Below, piece after piece: positions 17,122 to 29,500 of a stretch of DNA of 64,000 nt. Both the position numbers and the translations under genes were made by a program. How positions within the stretch are numbered: position 1 is the first letter of the stretch; every line of letters begins with the position of its first letter. A model generated the notes under the pieces. That model was not told where the DNA came from. It saw only the letters and a list, made by a program, of their open reading frames with translations, and made no database searches. Source of the DNA: Moringa oleifera (Eukaryota > Streptophyta > Magnoliopsida > Brassicales > Moringaceae); assembly GCA_021397835.1 (NCBI GenBank), contig JAJFZO010000581.1, positions 1-64,000 on the forward strand, read 5' to 3'.

Positions 17122-20037
17122 GGTTGAGTCGGTGAACCCCATTGAACGACAACGTTTCATTGCAGCCATTCACAGCAATTGCTTAATAACGAATTTTAAT
17201 TAACCACTAAGCTTACAGACTAACTTGTTATTGTTGATTCATCTGTTATTCAATTGCTTATAAACCTTAACAATAACAGACTATTATAATTACTCTTTCG
17301 ATTTTCAATGTCTTTATCATAAATTCTGTCACTATCAATAATAAATTTATTGTTAAAATATAATATAAATTTAAATACATTTTTATTCTCCTTAAAATAT
17401 TTTAAATACACATTTCAATGAAATAATATCATTAGGATCAAAATCAAAATAAAAAATATTTTGCTAGTGTCCAATAAATAAATTCTGTAAACCACGTAAG
17501 TTTATATATTTGTCATTTGTGTTAAATTCAAACACTACCCAAATTTTCTTTTCCCTGTGATTTGTTTTTCTGCCTGGCCAAACTACTTTCCAAGGAAACT
17601 TGATATGAGAAAATAATCGATTCTTTTGCTAGTCCAGAACTCACACCAAAATGATAGCTGATGAGCCTCAGCAATACAATTGAATAAAAGCCTGGAAACA
17701 GTAAACACATCACTGCACAACAATGGGTGCCTCTGAGATTTCTCACTATCGCCTCAACCCATCAGTTCTTCTCACCAGGCAAATGGCGTAAGGAAGTACT
17801 CAGCATAGAATAGCTGCACCAGCATGATCAGTGAGGAACTACTTCACATTTGTCTTAACACTTACATATGAAATGATCAGGAGAAGATGCAGATACTTGC
17901 CTTCCAGATGAATATATAAAAGGAAGTTTCTGATGCTTTACTGGACAGATCCACAGTTTGGGCTCTTACCAACAGGAACAAAGCAAGTGTGCAGTGGCCT
18001 AATACGCGCAGGAAACAAATCTTGATGAGAGACAAGACACGCAGACACATGGATCAGAAATGTTTGAAAAGACATAATATTTTCATACAGTGACAAGCCT
18101 GTTTGGTAAGAGAGATGAGGTAGCTCCTACTACCACAGCAGCTCCGTAAGCCAATAGTAGCAGTTTCACATAAAGCCAGAATACATTGGCCAGAAGATCA
18201 GATACCCATTTAAGTATACCATTTTTTGTTTTTCTTTCTTTATGTTATGATGCATAGATGACTTGGAGGAAATTTTGGAAGAAAGTGAAATCCAGAAAAC
18301 CTGGAGGGCTTACTCTATCTTGAATGCAAAATTCTCTATCTCCATCAACGTCAGATATGTCCTGTTCAAATCCCAAAAATATGTAAATTACTTGGAAACT
18401 TGTTCTAATAATAGCCTTCGATTTGTTGACAAGACATTTTTGCACAAATTTACTGCCACTGCTTGAAGCAGATAAGATCGTAATCAGTTGCCTTATTAGT
18501 TACATTAAAGTTCTGAAATACCTTGAACAACACAATTAACGGCTCACGAGAAGCACAAGAAGGAGACTGCAAATACTAGTGATTTTGTGATCAATATTGG
18601 TCTACTAAACACATATCTCTGCATTAACCAGAACAGTCTGGTACATCAACAATGGGTAGGTCTTGAGTACTTAATCACTGATACAAAGGGAAGAATTAGT
18701 GTGTTTATGTACCAGGCTGTGTATGAAGATAGCAAGTTGAACAACAATAGCCCTCAAAATCAGGATGCCAGCCTGAAATGCATGTCTTTTCCATCTGAGT
18801 AAGGGAAGCTACAAGAGAGAATGAACTTGATCAAAACTAAGATGGAGAACCACAACACGCAGCCACTTTATGATTGGATAGGAAACTTACTATGATTGAA
18901 TATACACTGCCGAGAAGAAAAGTTATGGGGAGGGGTAAAAAGAGATGTGGAGATTGAAAAAACATAATTCCCATGGCCAGACTCTGCATATGAAATCAAA
19001 CAATCAGTGTCCGAAAAAATCTGGTCTTCACATATCATGTGTACTTACCATCAACGAAGATGTGCAAACAATTGTGTTTCCAGTTTGCATTGAGAAGTCA
19101 CCAGAACCCAGAGGGAGATCAGGTCGGTTAACTTGTGAACACAAATACCAGCATTCAATTGATAATCCAAGTTAAGCCCTTTATTTCAAAATAGAATTCA
19201 GGTTGATGTTTTCTTATCAATGTATCAACTAATAGACACATACATGTTTACCTTTTCGATATCAACATCGAACTGTTGATTCAAGACCCCCGCGTAAATA
19301 TTCATCAACACAGATGGTGGCAATGCCTAAGATGAACAATGTCAAGATGAAAGTGAACCAATAAATCGCCCATCAGAGGCTCCTGATCAGTACATTACCT
19401 TCAATAATCCGATGAAAACATAGGAGAGGGATAAGCAAGTTTTTGCAAGGAAAGAACAGAAACCGATGTTACTCCTACAATCTGAGGAACATAACTTGAA
19501 AAAATTAAAGAATTATGGTCTTTTTACAATGAGTTCATGTTGTCAACTAATTAGAACAGAAGAAGTGCTGAAGGCATTGAACTCGCTGTTCCAATCACAG
19601 CGTGAGGACGAGAAGACCAGTCAAATGCTAAAACTGATCACGAAGAACATCTTGGAAGCTTGTGGAGCCATCTTTCTCAAACTGTGATGTATACCTGTTT
19701 TCTAATACAACAGGAGCACAGGTGCTCTTGGATGATTTAGGCTTCCTGTTGACTCAAGTACTTTCAATGTTTCTGATATTAGGAACTGTGGTAGACAAAC
19801 TTAGGGAACTTCTCACAGACTTCTAGCTTTGGTGTCTCTTTAGGCCACTATGCACCTGCTTCACTGGCACTTGAAGGGACCCTGAAATGTCACTAGAAGA
19901 CCTAAGTAACAGCAGCCAGCAAACTGCATGGGCACAGTCCCCATCACTATGCTCTTAAAGAGAGAAAAAGTCAAAAGCTATCAAGCAACTAGAGAAGAAA
20001 AGAATCTGATACAGAAAAAGTTACTCCTGAAACAATA

Positions 20038-21421
20038 ATGGACTCAAAATTCAATCCTCCCCCAAGATTTTTAGTTCTTCGGTGTCAAAGTCCAAAATTC
20101 ATTTTCATGATGAGCAATCTGGTTACCACACTGGCTTACAGGCTACGGCTGAGAGACACCAAATATTTGATTTTCAATTACAAAGTTTATCAAACTTCAA
20201 TGCTGAAGCAGTCACCTCCGCCGCTTTTGTCAACACAAACCCGAATTCAAATGGTTATGTACCACACTGGCTTACAGGCTACGGCTGAGAGACACCAAAT
20301 ATTTGATTTTCAATTACAAAGTTTATCAAACTTCAATGCTGAAGCAGTCACCTCCGCCGCTTTTGTCAACACAAACCCGAATTCAAATGGTTATGTACCA
20401 CACTGGCTTACAGGCTACGGCTGAGAGACACCAAATATTTGATTTTCAATTACAAAGTTTATCAAACTTCAATGCTGAAGCAGTCACCTCCGCCGCTTTT
20501 GTCAACACAAACCCGAATTCAAATGGTTATGTACCACACTGGCTTACAGGCTACGGCTGAGAGACACCAAATATTTGATTTTCAATTACAAAGTTTATCA
20601 AACTTCAATGCTGAAGCAGTCACCTCCGCCGCTTTTGTCAACACAAACCCGAATTCAAATGGTTATGTACCACACTGGCTTACAGGCTACGGCTGAGAGA
20701 CACCAAATATTTGATTTTCAATTACAAAGTTTATCAAACTTCAATGCTGAAGCAGTCACCTCCGCCGCTTTTGTCAACACAAACCCGAATTCAAATGGTT
20801 ATGTACCACACTGGCTTACAGGCTACGGCTGAGAGACACCAAATATTTGATTTTCAATTACAAAGTTTATCAAACTTCAATGCTGAAGCAGTCACCTCCG
20901 CCGCTTTTGTCAACACAAACCCGAATTCAAATGGTTATGTACCACACTGGCTTACAGGCTACGGCTGAGAGACACCAAATATTTGATTTTCAATTACAAA
21001 GTTTATCAAACTTCAATGCTGAAGCAGTCACCTCCGCCGCTTTTGTCAACACAAACCCGAATTCAAATGGTTATGTACCACACTGGCTTACAGGCTACGG
21101 CTGAGAGACACCAAATATTTGATTTTCAATTACAAAGTTTATCAAACTTCAATGCTGAAGCAGTCACCTCCGCCGCTTTTGTCAACACAAACCCGAATTC
21201 AAATGGTTATGTCTTTTCCAATTGTCCAAGCCAATATAGATATCCTTTCAAAATCCACCACAGGGATAATCACTATAGAAGAGCTCCAGACTGACATGAG
21301 GATAAGAAGAAATCAAATGACTGTTCTGTTGTCCATGGGGTTATTGTGCATACCACTTGTTTGTGTTATGGATGATCGACTTCCTCTGATCATTACCCTG
21401 TCTGTAGAAATTTGGGAGTGA
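20038..21421 (+). pseudogene. Possible small ORF interrupted by tandem-repeat expansion
   Basis: An ATG at 20038 opens a frame that runs through the first 136-bp repeat unit. The same frame of the last unit continues outside the array to a stop at 21419-21421. If only one unit were present, a single 143-residue ORF would result. Seven extra units add 952 bp, not a multiple of three, so the actual frame is lost inside the array. The hypothetical product has a hydrophobic stretch near its C-terminus (SMGLLCIPLVCVM) and matches no family I know. It may be chance. Confidence 0.25.
20125..21212. repeat. Tandem array, 8 x 136 bp, apparently identical units
   Basis: Eight consecutive 136-bp units, each beginning ACCACACTGGCTTACAGG and ending GGTTATGT, fill exactly 1088 bp. 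The units look identical by eye, and their repeated open frames translate identically. The unit length is not divisible by three, so reading frames shift from one unit to the next and produce a ladder of identical 85-codon ORFs that are artefacts. The unit does not resemble a known satellite or transposon to me. Confidence 0.97.
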
Positions 21422-23130
21422 AAGGTGAAAAAAAAAAAAAGATCGTTAATATTGTAATGGAGATACGTTATCATTTAATAAGAGAAAAATTTATTCAGCA
21501 GTGGAGATACATTATTGTTTTAGGATGACATAACGGAGCCCCGTTTCTCGAGAAAATGAAGAAGAAGAAAGCAGGAAATGCATACCCTTTTGAAGAAGAT
21601 TATGTTTTGGAGAAGAGAAACATAGCCCAACATGAAAGTGAAGCATAATCTGCCCTCTCTTGAAATGAGACAAACCAAACAAAACATAAAAATTTGCAAT
21701 TCTGCATCATCACAGACAGTTTGCAATACATGGTAACGGTTGGAACTGTTCTTGGTTCATCTCCATTTGATTTCTTGCCAAAACTGGACCAATATTTCCA
21801 TATGGGATCTTTGATGCTTCGAAGAAAAAACTTGTCGTGTTTTGCCGCATGCCACTAGAGCTTCTAGAGGCATTTCAACTTCACATAGTTTCTTACTCTA
21901 ATTGGACTCAAACACAACAAATTTTACATGGAAAGGAATAGAAATTACATATCTCTGGTGGGTATCCATAAAAATTTAATTTTTCTTTGAGTTTTTCTGA
22001 ATTAGGCCTAAGATATTTCTTCTGGGCTCATTTTGAGGTTCTCAAAGACCCAACTTATCCCCATGATCAGTGCTCTGACCTAATGGTCCCCCTTCAAGGC
22101 CGAAGTCCTTCATTGGGCTTCCATGTGATGCCGCGCAATCTGTTTTCTTCTTGGATTTTAATGTTTTCCTTTAAGAGAATCTGATCCTAATTAAAAATGA
22201 TGGCCCAATACACTTTATTTGAAGCCCAAATCATTTTATGGGCTTACAGGTGACGCTTACGGTGTCTGTTTTCTTCTTGGACGTGCATATATGACAAATT
22301 TATATCAATTAATTTGGGATGCAAAAAAAAAAAAAAAATACCAAGAAGGTAAAGTTAAATGATAATAAGGAAAAATGGTCTTTCTTTTTCTAATTTTCTA
22401 TAAACTATTTATTTGCCTAATCCTCAGGGCTTGACAATTATTTTGACTGTTGAAAATATTTGTCCTAACAAGCTGTCAAGTAGGAGAATATGCTGTGGAA
22501 TGGTAGAAAAAGTGGGAAATAAAATAGTAATTAATCAACAAAAATATAATATAGAGAGAATTATATTTTTTAAAAAAAATACCCTAAAAAATAGATTAAC
22601 TTCCTAAGAAAGTTTTTAAAATTTCTTGGAAAGTGGCATGAAAATGACATTTCCAAATAGCATGTAAGATCCCCTTAATCTTTGCACCAAACACATGGAG
22701 TTCAAAATCCTAACAAATATTTCCTAAGGTTAATTAATGTTTAAGCTATTGAACCACATGGTTGCCTTAATCAACTCTACTAGTCCCCCTTACATCAGTT
22801 ACCGCCATGAACTCTTTCCTTTATTAACCTTAGTTCTTCATCTTGATTTAGTATTTTTATTATTTATTTAAATTATGATGGGTTTTTAAAAATACGATGA
22901 CATATGATAATTTAATAAAATAAATAATTAATTTTTTTATTTTATATTGATAAAATAAATTATAAAAATAAATACTTAATACATATCAGATCAATAAAAA
23001 AAATCCTAATCTTATGTATAAATATACAATCTCTTATTAATTAGGGTTTCAACGAAAAATGTCTTCAATTTTAGCATAAACCCTTTCCGTTATTCTTTTC
23101 AAAAAATTGATTTCCTTACCAAATTAACGA

Positions 23131-23250
23131 AAACATAAATAAATTGTTAATTAAACCCTAATTAATCATAAAACAAAAAATTCTGGAAAAAAGAAATAAA
23201 TTTTTAATTAAACCCTAATTAATCATGAAACAAAAAATTCTAACACATTG
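23131..23250. repeat. 57-bp imperfect tandem duplication
   Basis: Two adjacent copies share TTAATTAAACCCTAATTAAT and the following word ACAAAAAATTCT, offset by 57 bp. A few substitutions separate them. The AAACCCTAA core resembles the plant telomere repeat, but only isolated single units are present, so there is no interstitial telomere. Confidence 0.75.
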
Positions 23251-25888
23251 ATTAAACTTTTCCACGCGTTTTTGCTGAGCATGATATATAGTCTTTTTGG
23301 GAATAATGGATAAATACCTACTGTTTGTTATTAGGAGCAGTAATTAATGATAGTTAGACAAAACATGGAAATGCACATGGAGATGGTTACATCCTTTTCA
23401 TGGCATCGCTAATGATGAGGTTAGCAAAGTTGGGGTCTGCCCAGCAACCAAAATTCAAATGGACCAGCCAGCCTGGGCATATCCCATGGACTGCGCCTAC
23501 TCCCTGTTTCATCTTCAATTAATCTCCCCACATTTTCCCATCACATCATCTTTGCTTGCTTGCTAAAGAAACCGCGTTTACGACTAATCTCCTCTTTTCA
23601 TTCCCAAAATTCTAATATATATATTAAATTAGTTAATTTTTAATTTTTTAAAAACATTTAAAATTTCAAAAAAATAATTATATATCGTTATATACTTAAA
23701 ATTTTTGTCGATTTGGATGCTAGGAGCTGTATAGAAAGATAATGATTTTTTTTTGTTGATAATTTATTATATTAATATAAAATAAATTTATTATTAATAA
23801 ATTAATACAATTTAGGTTTTTAAAAAAGAAATTAATAGAATGAAAGAGGGCATAAGAAGTTAAGGAGATTGTTGGATGTTGTGATGGGGAACACACAAAT
23901 GGAAGTTGGTTTGTTGTCTGACTTTTTATAGCTTGTTCAATGGACGCTGGTGGGGGTGCATGTGACTTTGTGTGCAACTGAAGAGAAACACATCACACAC
24001 ATTGATACGGACAGGAGCAGGAGTGTCATGGTCATATATGCCCAGGAAACCCTCTCTACCTTAATTTCTTCCGAGTTTCACTTACCCATAACTTAAAACA
24101 CAAACAGACAGGTGTGGATATCATCACCCACGTTCATATCTTTTCCGGGACCCACTTCACGCGTTCACTTGTGGGTCCTACACAAAATATATATATTTTT
24201 TATTTTTATTTTTTGGTTTAATTTTTTGAGTGGAGGTCCTAATTCTTCGCTCATCTCTCTTTGACCTCTGCAGAGAAAGAGCGAGCAGTCTGTAACCTTA
24301 TAGCTGTAAACCAAGATGGAGACGAACTTTTTAAATTTGTTGATCTAATGCACATTTGCTGTTTTGTCCTTTCTTAACATGAGTGAAAATCTATTTTCTT
24401 AAAAAATACTTTAAAAAATTATATAAATACAAAAACAACACTGAAGAATTTTGTATCACAGTGAAAGAAAATTGTATTAATTAATTAAAAACTAATGTTT
24501 TAAGTTAGTATAGACAATGTCCGTGACATGTGGGGTGGAATAAGACAAAAGTGAACAATCTTATGGGGGGAACAGTGGGAGATACAATGTTGTTACGTCA
24601 AGTAGTTGTTGTAGAAATGGTGTAACACAGGATATGCCCTAATCTCGGAACGTGGGACAACAGTGAATGTGAGATCGACATGGCCATGCAGGCACATGAG
24701 GCAGCACTTTGTCTTAATACTCCTCACCCCTCTTCAGTCTTCCCATGTGACATATATATGCGTCTTGTTTCCAGATTTTGCAGCCACGGTTTGCGACTAA
24801 TAATTGATATCTGACTCAACCATGCATGCATATGAACACTGAGGCCATCTTTTTCCAAGACCCCAAAATTAAAAAAAACAAAATAGGAAATCTACCTGTT
24901 ACACGTAAAATTCTCTGGAGACCGAAGATCAAGTGCTCAATTGTTAAAAATTGGTACGGCTTAGGGTGATTTGGTCGGATGATTCGGACATTGTTAAGGG
25001 TAATTATTGTGGTCTAAGATTCTTCAATCAATATGTCCCGAAGGGAGGATTGACCCAATCATGCAGTTTTGGGGTAGAAGTTAGATTAAGTGAAACCCTT
25101 TTAAGTACAGTTTTTCATTATATATTCAGACACCCCATCGAGATTATTGGTCACCAACTAGTTTTAACGAGCTGCTCATCAATAATTAATTTTGTATATA
25201 TTGAGTTATTTTTAATTTATTATATAAATAATAATAATAATTTTTTAATTTATTGGCAATCTCAAATCAAAAGATAAAACCTTTGAACGGTAAAGATTCC
25301 TTAAAAGGGTGTGTGATTGATTACTTAAACGAGAATATGTTGGGAAGATTTTATATTGTTGGAAGCAACAAAGCAAGTTTTATTTAATTTGAATATCGTT
25401 TTTATAATTTGGTTTGATCGAGTCATTATCTAAACTCACATGAAGAATCTACGAGAATGCGACCTTAGATTTTCTCGACCCGAGAGATGATAAAGAAACA
25501 GTTCCAACGTTGAGAGATTAATTTTCTTTTTTTAATTTAGCATGTCCATGTGAATTGAATTTGGTCAGTTTGAAATTTCACTTGCTTATTATATTTATTG
25601 AACAAATTGGGCCAACTGTAACTGATAGATAAAGGTAGGGCGAGGGACCCAGAAGCCTGGGTGGGGTCTACTTGCTCAAATTGGTTGCCAGAGAATGCCA
25701 AGAGAAAGAGCCATCCAGTTGCTCTCGCGTCTGTCAACATGCCCAGCTACATAAACCCCACTCTCCCCTTTCTCCCTACCACCATTTTCTTAGCCTTTTT
25801 TTCTCCCAGGCATTTTCACAAACACTTTTCTTGACAGAAACGTTTCGAGTTTGTTCCTTTTTTTTTTTTTCCTTCTTCTTCCAAGAAC

Positions 25889-26540
25889 ATGGCCAGGCTA
25901 CAACAGCGATACCGAGGTGTTAGGCAAAGGCATTGGGGCTCTTGGGTGTCTGAAATTCGCCACCCTTTATTGTAAGTTCATCGTTAATGTTGGAATCCAG
26001 GTCTGGTTCTTTTCTGCTATTATGCTGCTTTAAACGAAACGTTTCGTTTTCTGCAGGAAAACTAGAATCTGGCTTGGGACATTTGAAACGGCTGAAGATG
26101 CAGCGAGGGCGTACGATGAAGCAGCGAGACTGATGTGTGGACCGAGAGCGAGAACCAACTTCCCGTACAACCCGAACGCACCTCAGTCGTCGTCGTCGAA
26201 ACTTCTCTCGGCGACTTTGACGGCGAAGCTGCATAGGTGCTACATGGCTTCACTTCAAATGACGAAGCAATCACTGCATGAGTCGCAAAGGGCACCAACT
26301 TCTCATGTCGTCTCAAACAATGGCATTGGCTGCGAAAGGAGTGCTCGTTTACAGGAAAAGAGACCGTTGGTTGCCGTGCCGGAGACGGAACCGAGCTGGG
26401 TCGTCCAGAAAGTTGAAGTCGACAGTACGCAGCAGATCATCAAGCCCCTTGAAGACGATCACATAGAGCAGATGATCGAGGAACTGCTTGACTATGGCCC
26501 CATCGAGCTTTGCTCCGTCGTACCACCTCAGTCTCTGTGA
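25889..26540 (+). CDS. ERF003: AP2/ERF transcription factor, ERF003-like
   Basis: Two exons, 25889-25971 and 26057-26540, give 188 residues. The protein starts [20 protein letters not shown], and the single AP2 DNA-binding domain covers about residues 7-64 ([38 protein letters not shown]). The intron splits the AP2 domain, which is typical of group V ERFs (SHINE/ERF003). The conserved segment [20 protein letters not shown] and the acidic C-terminus [15 protein letters not shown] match Arabidopsis ERF003 (At5g25190) as I remember it. It is expected to be a nuclear regulator of ethylene or stress-related genes; its actual targets cannot be read from the sequence. It is well isolated, with long intergenic stretches on both sides. 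Confidence 0.95.
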
Positions 26541-29500
26541 TATACAGCCGCTTTAGCATCTCAAGCAACATGCTTTGATCATTTTCTCCACATTTCTCTC
26601 CGGCTAATAGCACCCATTTGCTAATTTAACCCATTTTTCTCCCAACTTTTTCCTAGAAAACTTTTCAAGTAGTACTTCAGACAATGCCTAGTTATTTACT
26701 AGTATCTTTCCAGTTGACCCATCGTCCATTGATGATGCTTAATGTACAGCAAGTTACTATCTTATAATATGTTATATTATGATCAGATGCTTTTATGTCT
26801 TCTTGTTCAAAAGTCAATTTACTCAGGAAATTCAATTCCTTTCCCAGCTCTTCTGGGTTTCTCATAAAATCATAGAAAATGCTGATAAACATTGATAGAA
26901 ATCAAGAATATTTTCTCTTCTTGGAAACATAATCTGTCGTGTTCGATGAAAAACAAAATGCCCATCACTGTTTTACCACTATTTAATTCCTACAGCATGA
27001 GTAGCGAGAGACCAAGGGGCCACGAGTAGAAGAACAACAAAGACTTTGTATGTTTTTTTTGGGTTCATATGTACCTTCTATTCTCTCTTATTTTCCTTCT
27101 TTTCCCTTTTGCCTCCCTCCCCTGATGCCTTTATAAGGCAAACAAAATGGAATTTAGCCCAAATCGATCTGTTAATCACTAACATAACCCATCATTTTTT
27201 CGTTATAATCACAGTAAAAGAGGCAACAAAAGCACACACTTAACAACAGTGAAGAGCACTTAGGACATTATGATTTATATAATATATTAATCATCTGTAG
27301 ACTGTCTTTATTGTTTAATATCACAGTTTTAGCAATCACTTCACTGGGTGATTAAAGGGTATAAAAGGGCACACTTTAGGGTTGGACTTAAGGACCTTCT
27401 TATGGAAAGATGACTGTGAAAAGGGTAAAAGGCCAAGAGAACCAAAACAAAAGGAGGTGCTTTCGTTAGGATAATGTCTGAGAGGCAAAGGAATAAAGCA
27501 AAGAAAACAGTACTGCTTAATTTGTCTCTGAGTTATAAACTTTTAACTTACAAGAAATCACATGAATAAACACAGTTTTGCACCGTTTCTCTGATCTTAT
27601 ATACGTTGATCATGTTGGTGGGTTTTCGTTTTCATAGGAAGACGTGTGTCCGGGAACTGTTGGGTTGGCCGTTTGTGTGTAAAAGGTCTATCTCTTTTGA
27701 AAATGTTTGGATTCAAAGTGCTTTTTCAATTAGGTTCACGTCAAATTAAGTTTCAAAGATGGGCAGGCTTTTTGTTGGGGATTGCTGCTGCCTGCTGAAG
27801 AAAAGGCTCACTGAATGTGATTGAGTGGCTATTCTCATCATTCTCATAGGCCCCTCCCTCCCTCACTCTCTCTCTCTCTCTCTCTTACATATTTCTCTTC
27901 TGATGGTCATGCATGGTTTTGCCATATATATGAATCCAAGGAAGAAGATGATGAAGAAAATATGAATTAAATCTCCACAGAAAGTGAAGGGTGGTTTTGG
28001 GGGGGGAGGGGGGGTTGGGGGGTGGTGGTCTGCTAATGGGATGATTAGTTGATAATAACACTCTGATTAGTAATAATCATGGGTGCCATTAATCAAAAGC
28101 CGATCATAAACCCATGATTTGGTGATTGATTATGTGGCAGATCAATAGAGATATTGTCTCTACCAACCAGAGCTTTCAACTTTTTCCCTTTTGGAATTAA
28201 TTATCAGTTTTCCTCTCTATGGCATCCCAACAAATTTCCAAGTCATTTTCATTTCTTACCCCAGAGACCTTCATCGAGAAATATAAACAGACAGCATCAA
28301 TCATAATGCATGCCCAGATGCTGCAGGCATTACATATAATTGTTAGCTCATATTCATATAATTAATTTAATTTCCACATGAAAATAAATTAATCATCAAT
28401 TTATATATACATTAATATAAGCTACAGAAGCAATTGCTGGGCTGGGGTTAATCAGTTTAATGTGTCGGATGATGATGATATCAACATTAACACATGAATG
28501 ATATTTTTGGAATTAAAGAATATATATATTATAGAAGAAATTAGGGTTTGCTTTTATGGGGTTTTGGTGTGCAGTCTGTGTCAATAGAACTTGATGATGG
28601 TTCACCTGTTTGGAAATTGATTTTGTTCCCCACAACCCTCCAAAAATAAAAGTTGGCTTAGTCTCATTATATTGTTTTACTTTTGATTCAGCAAAGGTGA
28701 TTAAATCATGGCATGTTAGTGAGTTTATCATCATTAATAGTTTGAACCTTTTGTCACCTTTAGCCAACCTGATATGTTTCACCTGGCCGACCACTTTCTT
28801 TGTCTCTCCATAATTCATTAATTAAACTAATTATGTATTATATTTGCATGATAAATATTACATCACCGATTATAAGATCATTAACTAAGGAGAGAAAAGG
28901 AGATTATTACGCATGGCATGCCATGCATATTCTTGTTGATTAATTGTTGGAGTAGTTGTGGTATAGACATTAATTAATCTAGCTAGATAATTCATTTATT
29001 AGGTCAAGAACACCTTTGCTTAATTAGAGTGTAGCTTCTAATTAAATAAATTAAAGTCTGAGAAATGCCTCTAGCTAGGGCATCTTACCCTATAATAGAC
29101 CTTTGATAATTGTCCGTAAAGTTTTAGACATTAATCGTATTCCTTAACACAAAGCTAGCTCCAAATGCTTTTCAACATGTATATGATGCCTACCAGAAAG
29201 TTTGATTTCAATTGACTAAATCCCATTTAAGAACACAGCTAGCTAGCTAGGCAAACACTAATGAGGCCGTAATTTTGGATGGATCATATTGATATCAAAT
29301 CGTAGCTGCAACACAAGGCTATACTAATTGAATTAGTTGATGGGCACTGATCAAATCGATGATGAACCCTAAAAATCTATGGTAGAAGGAAGGACTTCTA
29401 TTGAATCGGAGGCTTAAGTGAAAAACAAGAGAAGTCTCAAAGTAGTCAAAGGTGAGATCTTCTTCAGAGAAAAAGTGGTCAAAACCAATAATGTTGTACA

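Larger units (their letters stand above)
17122..25888. other. Gene-poor region upstream of the ERF gene
   Basis: About 8.8 kb without a gene I can recognise. From about 17.5 to 21.5 kb the base composition is less AT-rich than typical intergenic DNA here and could represent an unrecognised transcript, but I found no conserved protein. It includes the 136-bp tandem array (20125-21212), poly-A tracts near 21430 and 22322, and a 57-bp tandem repeat near 23131-23250. The last few hundred bases are CT-rich and look like the ERF promoter and 5' UTR. Confidence 0.5.

Noticed and set aside
20303..21104. Ladder of identical 85-codon ORFs
   Set aside because: These arise from a 136-bp repeat crossing frames from unit to unit, not from separate genes.
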